64,000 bases of DNA from Orbus sasakiae (GCF_039542345.1 NZ_BAABHY010000001.1:868001-932000); one strand, 5' to 3'; positions 49,612 to 58,337 are shown, counted from the first letter of the stretch. The notes: generated from the letters alone by a model not told the origin. Numbers and translations: made by a program.

Positions 49612-52083
49612 TTACTGTGAAAATACATTTAATTCAATATTAGGATACTTTTGTTTAAATTCTAGGATAATATTTGAACAACTTTGACAAGGCGGTAATT
49701 CAGTATAAAGATCAATTTTTCCACTGATACTTGGATCTTTAATTTTTGATGCAATGTCTTCTAAAATTTTCGCTTCAGTATCATTATATCTTGGAAATTT
49801 ATCGACAACATATGAATTAAATATTTTATTATCTCTAGCATATGAAAAATTTGCAATATTAGCACCTTTACTATTTGCATTGTGAATCTTACTGTGAGCT
49901 ATAAATTCATTAGGTAAACCATTTATTTCAACTTTAGCAATAGCCATGTTACCTTGCGTTTTAAATTTTATATTAGGCATCAAATCTCTAATATTATCTA
50001 ATTTTTTTTGAAAAACTTTTTTCAATTCATCAATATTAATTAATTTTTTTATTGATTTTAGCTCAATAACATTCTTCTGATTTAAGCTGATTTTCTCAAC
50101 AGATATTGTCACCTCCGTCGGTTTTATTGTCTGTCCGACCTTCACAGCTTTTGTCGCTTGCAGTTTAATCACATTTTGTGTTTGTGTTGCTGTTTTGAGT
50201 ACTGATGCAGCTTTACCCACTAAACCAATATCAACCAGTGAATAGGCGATTTCACCATAACCTTTCGGCAATAATCCTGACCATTCAATCAGCTCGCCAC
50301 CGTAGGTGGGGGTATGTTCGTTGGTCCACATTGAACGGGCGCCAGCTTGAATATTATCTAATGCCACAAAGCCAATTGCAGCGGCTAATGGGGCTCCCAC
50401 ACCGGTTACACCGACTACGCCAGCGACGTAAAGACTCATGATGCCACTGGCAACTTGGGCTGCACCCGTTATTCTTGGTAGATTTTCAAGCACTGTTTCT
50501 TTAATTTGGTCACCGTAAAGGTAGCCAGTAACACCACCGATAAGGCCACCGCTTGCCAACCCCATGACGGCATTATTTCTATCTTGTAAAGTCCACGTTG
50601 GATTAACCAGTTTAGGAAATATTTTAGCCACAAAATCATCTTCAACCGCTTGTGCATTAAGTTGCCAGCTTTTAGCTGAAGCCCATTTAGCAGGCACTTT
50701 AACCTGCACTTTACCGTCAGGATTAAATCGCCCAATAAATTGATAAGCCTTATCTTCAGAGACAATTTCATAACGATAATTGGCATGAAGTTCAAGCTGA
50801 ATAAAGTCCAGCTTTTTAAGCTCAACCGGGCGATAATCAAGTTGAGTGGCTTTAAGTTGATATTCTCGCCGGGTTTCTACATGGCGAATGATGCCAGGCT
50901 CACGCAGATGTTTAAGCAGTTTAATGGCATTAGCATATAACGACTCAATGTCTGTTAGTTGGTCATGCTCTGTTGCTATTTTTATTTGAGTAAGTAAGGC
51001 TGACAGTGCGTCGTTATCACCGCCTGTGCCATCAAGGACAAGTGGACTGCTTAGATAGTGGTTAGCCGTTTTAGATAGGGTATCACTGTGATATGCATAG
51101 TCTGGCTTATCTTGCCCGTCACTGTGGTGAATATTATGTAAGGATTTTAGGGCTTGTTTGAGTGATTTAACATCCGGTATTGCACCTTCACTCTCATCCG
51201 CACCACAGGTACCGATACGCTGCCTTGCGGTAATAAAATTGGTATGATTGAGTAAAGCGAGCATGTGGTAAAAAAAGACACCCACCGTTTCATCGGGTCG
51301 AAAGGCGGCGAGCTCATCAATGTGTTTGGCTTGAAGCCCACGTTGCGGTAGGGCTTTTTGATTAATCAAACTTGCCATTGCTTCATCAAGCTCTATGGTA
51401 AAAGGGGAGTTACCTGACGCTAGCAGTGTTGATAACTCATCGAGCCAGCTTTGTGCGAGTTGTTTAACGCGTAGTGGTTTATCACCCCGCAGCGCCAAAT
51501 CATGGCTCCCGCCTAAACCGCCTAAGACAATATGTACCTTGGGCAGGACCTTGGAGGGTGAAAACACATCACCGTGTTTTAAAAAAATCTGGTTGGGGCT
51601 GGTTTGCGCCGTCGTCACCTGATGATTATTACTGGCATCAAGGATTTGAATCAGCTCTGGTTTGTGATTGAGTAAATCCACCACCAACCAACTGTCATCC
51701 GGCTCAAACGTCGGCTCTTTTTTCACTATTGGTATCGGCTTGATATCATGCGAATAGGATGGTGTTCCACTATAGCCATTAATCACGGGCAACTGAACTA
51801 ATACGACGTGTTCTTGATGTAATGCCATTTTTAAGGTATTTGAGACTTTATCCGGAATTTTGTCATAATAGCGTTGATAAGGTAAACCGACTTGCTGTAG
51901 GACAGAATAAAAGTCTTTGCAACTTTGTGGCTGATTAGCCAGTTGTTTAACAATATCATCATAACCACAGTCATAAAAGTGCTTAATGCGTGTCGGTTTT
52001 GGCTGATAATAAGAAGATGATGATGCCTCATTTTCCTCAAGCATTAACCACTGCTTTTTTAACATCAGTTGATAAAGATACAT
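49612..52083 (-). CDS. Polymorphic toxin with C-terminal cytidine-deaminase-fold domain
   Basis: An 823-residue protein, probably an exported antibacterial toxin. Residues 1-490 form a conserved N-terminal region without a recognised domain. Residues about 500-580 hold two glycine-rich hydrophobic stretches (GLASGGLIGGVTGYLYG; ASGIMSLYVAGVVGVTG) followed by DNIQAGARSMWTNE, a pre-toxin segment seen in many secreted effectors. The last 130 residues resemble the Toxin-deaminase (BURPS668_1122) family: catalytic Glu770 in NDTEAK and zinc cysteines Cys799/Cys802 in PPCQSC, with Asp768 where His or Cys is usual. There is no signal peptide, and no VgrG, PAAR or CdiA element, so the export route is unknown. 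The base composition of the N and C parts differs strongly. Confidence 0.78.
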   Translation of the reverse strand: MYLYQLMLKKQWLMLEENEASSSSYYQPKPTRIKHFYDCGYDDIVKQLANQPQSCKDFYSVLQQVGLPYQRYYDKIPDKVSNTLKMALHQEHVVLVQLPVINGYSGTPSYSHDIKPIPIVKKEPTFEPDDSWLVVDLLNHKPELIQILDASNNHQVTTAQTSPNQIFLKHGDVFSPSKVLPKVHIVLGGLGGSHDLALRGDKPLRVKQLAQSWLDELSTLLASGNSPFTIELDEAMASLINQKALPQRGLQAKHIDELAAFRPDETVGVFFYHMLALLNHTNFITARQRIGTCGADESEGAIPDVKSLKQALKSLHNIHHSDGQDKPDYAYHSDTLSKTANHYLSSPLVLDGTGGDNDALSALLTQIKIATEHDQLTDIESLYANAIKLLKHLREPGIIRHVETRREYQLKATQLDYRPVELKKLDFIQLELHANYRYEIVSEDKAYQFIGRFNPDGKVQVKVPAKWASAKSWQLNAQAVEDDFVAKIFPKLVNPTWTLQDRNNAVMGLASGGLIGGVTGYLYGDQIKETVLENLPRITGAAQVASGIMSLYVAGVVGVTGVGAPLAAAIGFVALDNIQAGARSMWTNEHTPTYGGELIEWSGLLPKGYGEIAYSLVDIGLVGKAASVLKTATQTQNVIKLQATKAVKVGQTIKPTEVTISVEKISLNQKNVIELKSIKKLINIDELKKVFQKKLDNIRDLMPNIKFKTQGNMAIAKVEINGLPNEFIAHSKIHNANSKGANIANFSYARDNKIFNSYVVDKFPRYNDTEAKILEDIASKIKDPSISGKIDLYTELPPCQSCSNIILEFKQKYPNIELNVFSQ

Positions 52084-52496
52084 GTATTTTACTATTCCAT
52101 TTTTTATAATTATTTATTTTATACATAGAACCGCGTAAATTGTAACAAACTCTAAAAGATGAAAAAAGTGGTAAATAAAGATGTGTTATTCCTGTTTAAT
52201 TAAACAGATCAAATTTTGTCTATTGTTACTGTTCATGATCCGACCCAATTTAAGCATAGCTAAACTACATTGTTTCGTCACAGCATATTTACTCTAAACA
52301 TTGAGTGTCATATGTCTGTTTGCAAGATAAGATCAACGCCGTATATAGAACACATTCTGGTATCCAAGTACAAGATTAAAGCTAGTTTTTAACTTGCGGA
52401 CTAACTTGTATTAAATTGAACTATCAGATTAAAAGCGTGTGCAAAAGGTATTTAGATTTAATAAATATTATTTGAAAAGTATAGGAAATCATGAAA
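52084..52496. other. Intergenic region between the toxin gene and tRNA-Arg
   Basis: About 410 bases upstream of the toxin gene and directly behind the tRNA 3' end. No coding frame, IS end or duplicated tRNA terminus was seen. The toxin promoter must lie here. Confidence 0.5.
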
Positions 52497-52573
52497 TGGT
52501 GTCCCCTACAGGATTCGAACCTGTGACCTACGGCTTAGAAGGCCGTTGCTCTATCCAGCTGAGCTAAGGAGAC
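52497..52573 (-). tRNA. tRNA-Arg (anticodon TCT)
   Basis: The minus strand folds as a complete tRNA: acceptor GTCTCCT paired with AGGGGAC, D-arm with AGCTCAGCTGGATAGAGC, anticodon stem ACGGC/GCCGT around loop CTTCTAA (anticodon TCT), T-arm with GGTTCGAATCC, and an encoded CCA end. It reads AGA codons, which are common in this AT-rich genome. A good promoter is just upstream. Confidence 0.97.
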
Positions 52574-52602
52574 AATCTTGGAATGTTTAAATAACGAGAT
52601 GT

Positions 52603-52630
52603 ATTATATAAAGCAATTTCATTGAGTCAA
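52603..52630 (-). promoter_or_regulatory. Promoter of tRNA-Arg
   Basis: On the minus strand TTGACT (52630-52625) and TATAAT (52608-52603) are separated by 16 bases, about 30 bases upstream of the tRNA 5' end. Confidence 0.75.
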
Positions 52631-52763
52631 TGAGTTTTCATCATTTGTTGGTTATTCTGTTAAAATATCGACAATTCGATTTAATTCTTAATGGTTACTA
52701 AAACGTCAGTATCAATAATTGAATGACAAAGTGCCATTGATTTATTTAATTTTTTTATTAAGT

Positions 52764-52772
52764 TGCTATAAT
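52764..52772 (+). promoter_or_regulatory. Extended -10 promoter for the DUF421 gene
   Basis: TGCTATAAT is an extended -10 with a perfect TATAAT hexamer. A T-rich tract lies upstream in place of a strong -35 element. The start of DUF421 is about 160 bases downstream. Confidence 0.5.
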
Positions 52773-52930
52773 ATCGCTACAGCGTATATTCAGTCAGCGT
52801 TGATTAATTTACCTCGATAAGCATGAGTATGATCGTTTTGAGTAGCGTTTAATCATATTTATCTTTAGATTTATTATTAAGCAAAATCAGTTTTTACTTA
52901 CAAAAAGTGATATTCATTAAGGATTGAGTT

Positions 52931-53659
52931 ATGTACTTATTATCAATGTTACCAAAATTCTTTTTAGCACTTTTCATCTTACTTCTGTATGTCAAATTAT
53001 CCGGTAAAAGCCAAATTGCGCCCATGTCACAACTTGATCAAGTAGGAAGTATGGTTATCGGTGCACTCGTTGGTGGCGCTTTACTGAGTCCAACCGTATC
53101 AACATGGGAGGCGATAGGGGTAATCGTTGTCTGGTCGTCGTTGCTTGTGGCTATCCGGTTTATCAAATCTAAAAATGCCAAATTGCGGGATATTATTGAT
53201 GGACGGCCAATCGAACTTGTGAAAAATGGCCATTTATTGTCGAATAATTTTTTAAAAGCAAATCTTCCAGTCAGGGATTTTGAGGCGCTCGTTAATGTGC
53301 AAGGAATCTCATCGTTTAACGAATTACAACATGTATGGTACGAACTCAATGGTTCATTAACCATTATTAAAAAAGGGGATAAAGATATTGCCTCTTTATT
53401 AGTTGAGGATGGTGCCATTAACTCAGACAATTTAAAACAAGCTAAAAAATCAGAAACGTGGCTCAAAAAAGAGTTGAAAGACCAAGGCTATGATGATGTG
53501 ACAAACGTGTTTTGTGCTGAGTGGTATGATAATAAATTATGGGTTTACCCCAAAGATAATATTAATGAATTAAATACAGACTCTGACAACACTAAGCCAT
53601 CAAAAAAACGCACAAGAAAATCACCGTCAAAAAGTAGCAAGACGTCAGTTGAAAAGTAA
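52931..53659 (+). CDS. DUF421 (YetF-like) membrane protein
   Basis: A 242-residue protein with three N-terminal membrane spans (about residues 5-75), then two copies of a soluble DUF421 fold. Marks are LSGKSQIAPMSQLDQVGSMVIGALVGGALL in the membrane part, RPIELVKNGHLLSNNFLKANLPVRDF and the VNVQGISSFNELQHVWYELNGSL region after it. The C-terminal 30 residues are lysine- and serine-rich (KPSKKRTRKSPSK), possibly a nucleic-acid- or membrane-binding tail. YetF-type proteins occur alone or beside DUF3290; no DUF3290 gene is here. Role unknown; links to spore or envelope function are family lore, not visible here. Confidence 0.87.
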   Translation: MYLLSMLPKFFLALFILLLYVKLSGKSQIAPMSQLDQVGSMVIGALVGGALLSPTVSTWEAIGVIVVWSSLLVAIRFIKSKNAKLRDIIDGRPIELVKNGHLLSNNFLKANLPVRDFEALVNVQGISSFNELQHVWYELNGSLTIIKKGDKDIASLLVEDGAINSDNLKQAKKSETWLKKELKDQGYDDVTNVFCAEWYDNKLWVYPKDNINELNTDSDNTKPSKKRTRKSPSKSSKTSVEK

Positions 53660-53761
53660 AATATAAAATGTGTAATTAATGCTTTATAAAAAGGATTTAA
53701 TTTCACAGAAATGGTTTACTGATAAGATAGTTAAGCAAAATGCATGAAATGGAGAATTGAA

Positions 53762-54439
53762 ATGAAAAAAATAATGTTAGTTTTAGCCGTAATATTGATG
53801 GCGGGTTGTAGTGCATCTAAACAAACGGATTCTGTTGACACAGAACATACTGCTCAAAATTCACTTGATTGGGCCGGCGTTTATGAAGGTGTTTTACCTT
53901 GTGCTGACTGTGAAGGAATAAAAACAACGTTAACGCTAACCTACGATGGTAAGTTTAAACTTGAAGAAGCGTATGAAGATGGTAATTTAACCTACATCCC
54001 ACAAGCGATGACCGGAAACATTGTTTGGGATAAAAGCAGACCCGTTATTTACTTATCACAAAACGATGAGCAACGTATTTACTTTGTCGGTGAAGGCTAT
54101 GTTAAAGCCTATGACATTGAAGGTAATCCAATCGAAAGCGAACTTAACTATACACTAAACCAAATTCAAGTTTTTGAAGGGGATCGTGTTATCAAAGAGA
54201 TTGAAGTCGGGCCAAAACTTATTCCCTGCCAAGGCGTTGCTCCGATGCAATGTTTACAAGTCAAACACGTCGGTGACAAAAGTTGGTCTTTACATTATGA
54301 AGCCATTGAAGGTTTTGATTACAAACCTGGATTCATTTATCGTTTAAAAATTGCCGAAATGGAACGTGATGATGCACCAGCAGATCGTTCAACCATTATC
54401 TGGAAATTAGTGTCAGTTATCAGTAAAACGCGCGCTTAA
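53762..54439 (+). CDS. NlpE-like outer-membrane lipoprotein
   Basis: A 225-residue lipoprotein resembling NlpE, an outer-membrane sensor that activates the Cpx response on surface contact and copper stress. The start at 53762 has GGAG 7 bases upstream. The lipobox is LMAGC with Cys16. The N-domain carries the NlpE CxxC motif (Cys47 and Cys50 in LPCADCEG) and TLTLTYDGKFKLEE; the second half has the OB-fold with PCQGVAPMQCLQV and a closing IIWKLVSVISKT. It is convergent with a LysR gene and separated from it by a bidirectional hairpin. No cpxAR genes are in the window. Confidence 0.85.
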   Translation: MKKIMLVLAVILMAGCSASKQTDSVDTEHTAQNSLDWAGVYEGVLPCADCEGIKTTLTLTYDGKFKLEEAYEDGNLTYIPQAMTGNIVWDKSRPVIYLSQNDEQRIYFVGEGYVKAYDIEGNPIESELNYTLNQIQVFEGDRVIKEIEVGPKLIPCQGVAPMQCLQVKHVGDKSWSLHYEAIEGFDYKPGFIYRLKIAEMERDDAPADRSTIIWKLVSVISKTRA

Positions 54440-54448
54440 CATTACCTT

Positions 54449-54476
54449 ACAGCATAATTAATCATTATGCTGTTTC
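54449..54476. terminator. Bidirectional hairpin between the NlpE-like and LysR genes
   Basis: ACAGCATAAT (54449-54458) and ATTATGCTGT (54464-54473) form a perfect 10-bp stem around a five-base loop, followed by TTTCTCTTTT. It overlaps the last codons of the LysR gene. Confidence 0.8.
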
Positions 54477-55375
54477 TCTTTTCCTTTCTTAAAATAGTCT
54501 AAAATATATTCAAAAACATATTGATCGATGCGATTGTAATGTTCTTTTTTTGGACGACACAATAATACTTTCCATGAAATAGGCTGATTAAAATGTTTTT
54601 CAATAATGTTTTTATCCAAATAAAAGTCGTGAACCGGCGAGGGTAAAACGGTAATAAAATCAGAATTTTTTGCCACTAGCATTAAAAAATCCCACGATGA
54701 TGACATGGCTGAAATTTTAGGGGTGATGCCATATTCATCAAATTGTTTTTGTAATTTATGTTGGATAATAAAGCTGGGATCTAAAATTGCCATTAATTGA
54801 TTATTTAAATCAGCCCACTCTAATTTTTGTTTTTTGGCCAGTGGATGATGATGATTCATAAAGGCACTAAGTTCATCTTGTTGTAAAAGGTGTTCATCGA
54901 TGATATCGGGATTGATGTTGGTTGGATCAAGTAAAATAGCGAAATCTAACTCATCAACAATAAACATTTTACTGAGCTCATAAGCCCCTTTTTCGATAAT
55001 CTCGAATTCAATATCAGGGTGGTGAATAATCAATTGAGCAATCACATCAGCAAAAACAACGCCTAAAATCAGTGGCGGGATACCGATTCGTACTTTCCCT
55101 TTTAACTTTCCTGAATCTTCCCTGATTTCAGTCAACATGGTGTTGTATTGTGTCAGGATTTTTTTTGCATTGTCGTAAAAAATTTCACCTGCTGGGGTAA
55201 GGCCTTGTAACCGTCCCTTATAACGCTCAAAGAGCTCAATACCTTCATTTGCTTCAAATGATTTAATAAATTGACTCAGAGCTGGTTGTGAAATATACAG
55301 TTTTTTAGCTGCAAGGGATAAATTAAAATGCGATTTAACCACTTCAATAAAATAGTCTAATTGGCGAATTTCCAT
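54458..55375 (-). CDS. LysR family regulator, probable controller of the ato operon
   Basis: A 305-residue LysR-type regulator: helix-turn-helix at residues 1-60 (RQLDYFIEVVKSHFNLSLAAKKLYISQPALSQFIKSFE), linker, and effector domain with KVRIGIPPLILGVVFADV. It is divergent from the atoB-atoD-atoA operon across 217 bases that contain a 12-bp palindrome. In E. coli the ato genes are under the AtoSC two-component system; here a LysR protein takes the place of the neighbouring regulator. The likely inducer is an organic acid or an acyl-CoA, but this is inference. Confidence 0.9.
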   Translation of the reverse strand: MEIRQLDYFIEVVKSHFNLSLAAKKLYISQPALSQFIKSFEANEGIELFERYKGRLQGLTPAGEIFYDNAKKILTQYNTMLTEIREDSGKLKGKVRIGIPPLILGVVFADVIAQLIIHHPDIEFEIIEKGAYELSKMFIVDELDFAILLDPTNINPDIIDEHLLQQDELSAFMNHHHPLAKKQKLEWADLNNQLMAILDPSFIIQHKLQKQFDEYGITPKISAMSSSWDFLMLVAKNSDFITVLPSPVHDFYLDKNIIEKHFNQPISWKVLLCRPKKEHYNRIDQYVFEYILDYFKKGKEKQHND

Positions 55376-55423
55376 AAGTATTACCTATAATTTTGTCTTA
55401 AATAAGTGAGTTGTTAAAATCGA

Positions 55424-55435
55424 ACAATATTGTTT
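55424..55435. promoter_or_regulatory. Palindrome in the LysR/atoB intergenic region
   Basis: AACAATATTGTT is a perfect 12-bp palindrome between the divergent LysR gene and atoB. A second inverted pair, CTTAT...ATAAG, lies just downstream near 55442-55463. Either may be the LysR operator. Confidence 0.45.
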
Positions 55436-55592
55436 GTTAATACTTATTATAAAAAGAAAATAAGCAATTTAATTAAATTTACACTATAAATATAACTTAT
55501 AGATAGTATAAAAAACAAGACTTAGACAAACAAATAGACATCGATTAGCATAAGCACCAATTATTTCGATTAAAAGATAAAGGAGTTTAGCC

Positions 55593-56771
55593 ATGAAAGA
55601 GGTTGTTATTGTTTCAGCAGTCAGAACACCTATTGGTAGTTTTGGTGGTGCTTTCAAAGATGTTTCAGCTGTTAATCTTGGTGTAACCGCAGTAAAAGAA
55701 GCAATGAATCGTATTTCATTAGATCCGAAAGAAGTCGATGAAGTCATTTTAGGCAATGTTCTACAAGCGGGTCTAGGCCAAAATGTGGCAAGACAAATTG
55801 CTGTACATGCCGGTATTCCAAATGAAGTACCAAGTTTTACTGTCAATAAGGTATGTGGTTCAGGACTGAAAACGGTGCAATTAGCAGCACAAGCCATTGC
55901 AGCAGGCGATGCCGATGTAATTATTGCTGGCGGTGCAGAAAGTATGAGTCAATCTGCATATGTGATTCCTAATGCCCGATTTGGTTTAAGAATGGGCAAT
56001 GGCCAAGTGGTTGATACCATGATCAGTGATGGTTTAACGGATGCGTTTAATCATTACCACATGGGAATCACAGCCGAAAATGTTGCGGAAAAATATGGTT
56101 TTTCACGTCAGGATCAAGACGAGTTAGCGTTGGCAAGCCAACAAAAAGCTGAAGCAGCTATTAAAGCGGGTCGTTTTAAAGATGAAATTGTACCAGTGTT
56201 AATTCCAAAACGTAAAGGTGATCCAGATGTTGTTGATACAGATGAATACCCAAAATTTGGTTCAACAATGGAAAAACTTGCTAGCTTAAAACCGGCCTTT
56301 AAAAAGGATGGTACGGTAACCGCAGGTAATGCATCGGGTATTAATGATGGTGCCGCTATTCTTATTCTAATGAGCCGAGAAAAAGCCGATCAATTAGGTC
56401 TTAAACCTTTAGTGACTATCACCAGTGCCGCTTCTGCAGGCGTTGCTCCTGAGATTATGGGAACAGGTCCCATCCCCGCTTCACGTAAAGCGCTAGAAAA
56501 AGCAGGATTAACCGTAAATGATATCGATCTGTTTGAAGCCAATGAAGCCTTCGCAGCACAAGCATTGTCTGTAAAACAAGAACTCAATATTCCATCTGAA
56601 AAACTAAATATTAATGGTGGTGCTATTGCTTTAGGTCATCCAATCGGTGCAAGTGGGGCAAGAGTATTAATCTCATTAATTTATGAAATGAAACGAAGTA
56701 ATGCAAAACATGGCCTAACAACATTATGTATTGGTGGTGGTCAGGGTATTGCTATGATCGTATCGCAATAA
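55593..56771 (+). CDS. atoB: Acetyl-CoA C-acetyltransferase (thiolase)
   Basis: Degradative/biosynthetic thiolase interconverting two acetyl-CoA and acetoacetyl-CoA. In 392 residues the active site is complete: Cys88 in NKVCGSGLKT, His349 in ALGHPIGASGAR and Cys379 in LCIGGGQGIA. GAGSESMS-like GGAESMSQSAYVIP and NEAFAAQA also match. AAGGAG precedes the ATG. Its stop is 11 bases before the CoA-transferase subunit A gene, forming a three-gene operon. Together they would turn acetoacetate and acetyl-CoA, or butyrate-type acids, into acetyl-CoA units or the reverse. Confidence 0.97.
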   Translation: MKEVVIVSAVRTPIGSFGGAFKDVSAVNLGVTAVKEAMNRISLDPKEVDEVILGNVLQAGLGQNVARQIAVHAGIPNEVPSFTVNKVCGSGLKTVQLAAQAIAAGDADVIIAGGAESMSQSAYVIPNARFGLRMGNGQVVDTMISDGLTDAFNHYHMGITAENVAEKYGFSRQDQDELALASQQKAEAAIKAGRFKDEIVPVLIPKRKGDPDVVDTDEYPKFGSTMEKLASLKPAFKKDGTVTAGNASGINDGAAILILMSREKADQLGLKPLVTITSAASAGVAPEIMGTGPIPASRKALEKAGLTVNDIDLFEANEAFAAQALSVKQELNIPSEKLNINGGAIALGHPIGASGARVLISLIYEMKRSNAKHGLTTLCIGGGQGIAMIVSQ

Positions 56772-56782
56772 CTGGAGCAACA

Positions 56783-57439
56783 ATGAACAAACTCATCAGT
56801 ATTGAAAAAGCAATGGCTCACGTTAAAGATGGTTCGGTGATTATGGTTGGTGGCTTTATGGCTAATGGTTCACCAGAACAATTAATTGATTATCTTTGCG
56901 CTAAAGGCATCAAAAATTTAACGCTTATTTGTAATGACACTGGCTTACCTGAAAAGGGGGTTGGTAAAATGGTGATGAAAAAACAATTTAGCAAAATTGT
57001 TGCATCACACGTTGGTTTAAATAAAGAAACAGGCCGTCAAATGGGCGCAGGCGAAACAGACGTTGTTTTAGTGCCACAAGGGACGCTTGTTGAATCAATA
57101 CGCTGTGCCGGCTATGGGCTTGGTGGATTTTTAACACCGACTGGACTGGGTACTTTAGTTGAAGAAGGTAAACAAAAAATTACGGTTGACGGTAAAGAAT
57201 ATCTGCTTGAAAAACCGATTAAAGCCGATGTGGCATTACTTTTTGCTTCAAAAGCAGATAAAGCCGGTAATCTTATTTATAAAGGTTCAATGAATAATTT
57301 CAATAATGTCATGGCAGCCGCAGCAGATATTACCATTGTTGAAGCGGATGAGGTTGTCGAAATTGGTGAGCTTGATCCAAATCAAGTGATTACACCGGGT
57401 GTATTTGTTGATTATATTGTTGACGGGAAAGCATGCTAA
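56783..57439 (+). CDS. atoD: 3-oxoacid/acetate CoA-transferase subunit A
   Basis: Alpha subunit of a family I CoA-transferase, moving CoA between acetoacetate or short acids and acetate. The 218 residues begin at the ATG at 56783 with GGAG 5-8 bases upstream. Family traits are IMVGGFMANGSPEQLIDYL, LTLICNDTG, VPQGTLVESIRCAGYGLGGFLTPTGLGT and ITVDGKEYLLEKPIKADVALL, ending with VITPGVFVDYIV. It overlaps the subunit B start. The E. coli equivalents are AtoD and AtoA. Substrate range cannot be decided from sequence. Confidence 0.95.
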   Translation: MNKLISIEKAMAHVKDGSVIMVGGFMANGSPEQLIDYLCAKGIKNLTLICNDTGLPEKGVGKMVMKKQFSKIVASHVGLNKETGRQMGAGETDVVLVPQGTLVESIRCAGYGLGGFLTPTGLGTLVEEGKQKITVDGKEYLLEKPIKADVALLFASKADKAGNLIYKGSMNNFNNVMAAAADITIVEADEVVEIGELDPNQVITPGVFVDYIVDGKAC

Positions 57440-58083
57440 TGATGGATAAAGAACAAGTTCAAAACTATATTGCAAAACGTGTTGCATTAGAATTGCATGA
57501 TGGTGATATCGTTAATTTGGGTATTGGATTACCAACACGTGTTGCCAATTTTTTACCGGAAGGTATTCAAATTACATTGCAATCAGAAAATGGTTTTACA
57601 GGTCTTGGGCCAACGCCACCGAGTGATCAAATTGATGAATCAATCGTTAATGCCGGAGGTCAACCCGTCACCATTTTACCTGGTGGATGCTTTTTTGATA
57701 GCGCAACATCATTTGGTATTATCCGTGGTGGACATGTTGATGTGTCAGTTCTTGGTGCGTTACAAGTTGATGAAAAAGGGAATATTGCTAATTACATGAT
57801 CCCAGGAAAAATGGTACCAGGTATGGGCGGGGCAATGGATCTTGTCACGGGGGCCAAAAAAGTGATTGTTGCCATGGAGCACACGTCAAAAGGTTCAATT
57901 AAAATTTTAAAAGCATGTTCATTACCTTTAACTGCAGTTAATGCTGTTGATCTTATTATCACGGAAATGGCGGTCATTGAAGTAACTGATCATGGTTTAG
58001 TGTTGACCGAAGTGAACCCTGAATACACGATTGAAGATGTTATTGCGGCAACAGAAGCTCATCTGACGATATCCATTAAATAA
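57439..58083 (+). CDS. atoA: 3-oxoacid/acetate CoA-transferase subunit B
   Basis: Beta subunit carrying the catalytic glutamate in the SENG motif (LQSENGFTGLG), with GIGLPTRVANFLP ahead of it. The C-terminal half has GGCFFDSATSFGIIRGGHVDVSVLGALQVD and VKKVIVAMEHT-like segments typical of AtoA. The start is placed at the ATG at 57439, which overlaps the subunit A stop as TAATG; an ATG at 57433 and one at 57442 are alternatives. It ends the atoB-atoD-atoA operon before a strong terminator. Confidence 0.95.
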   Translation: MMDKEQVQNYIAKRVALELHDGDIVNLGIGLPTRVANFLPEGIQITLQSENGFTGLGPTPPSDQIDESIVNAGGQPVTILPGGCFFDSATSFGIIRGGHVDVSVLGALQVDEKGNIANYMIPGKMVPGMGGAMDLVTGAKKVIVAMEHTSKGSIKILKACSLPLTAVNAVDLIITEMAVIEVTDHGLVLTEVNPEYTIEDVIAATEAHLTISIK

Positions 58084-58113
58084 GAATCTGCTTGTTGTAT
58101 TAGTAGATAGTTT

Positions 58114-58146
58114 AAAAAGCCCGGAGTGTCACCTCCCGGGCTTTTT
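58114..58146 (+). terminator. Intrinsic terminator after the ato operon
   Basis: AAAAAGCCCGG (58114-58124) pairs with CCGGGCTTTTT (58136-58146), with a T-run in the right arm. Confidence 0.93.
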
Positions 58147-58337
58147 ATTATTTGTCATTCTATCGTAGAATTTTGTGTATGATGTACAAAAATTTGCGTC
58201 TAATTTATTCATTGTGACTGAATTTGAGATAAAAAGTTAGTCAATTAAATCACTTCAGCATAAAATAAGTCATTATAAAAATAGTGAGCGGCGGTTATTA
58301 CGCCATGCTGATAAAAAGAGTTATGAAAGGATAAATT

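Larger units (their letters stand above)
52574..52930. other. Divergent intergenic region tRNA-Arg / DUF421
   Basis: These 357 bases hold the tRNA promoter (52603-52630) and a plus-strand extended -10 (TGCTATAAT at 52764-52772) that would give a DUF421 leader of about 150 bases. No further gene was recognised. Confidence 0.5.

Noticed and set aside
50205..51671. Plus-strand frames within the toxin gene
   Set aside because: They are antisense shadows of the more GC-rich toxin body; none has a domain or ribosome site.
52497..52520. tRNA 3' end as an attachment site with a duplicate in the window
   Set aside because: I looked for the sequence around GGTTCGAATCC and the GGTGTCCCC terminus elsewhere in the window and found no second copy. 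The insertion idea stays as inference only.
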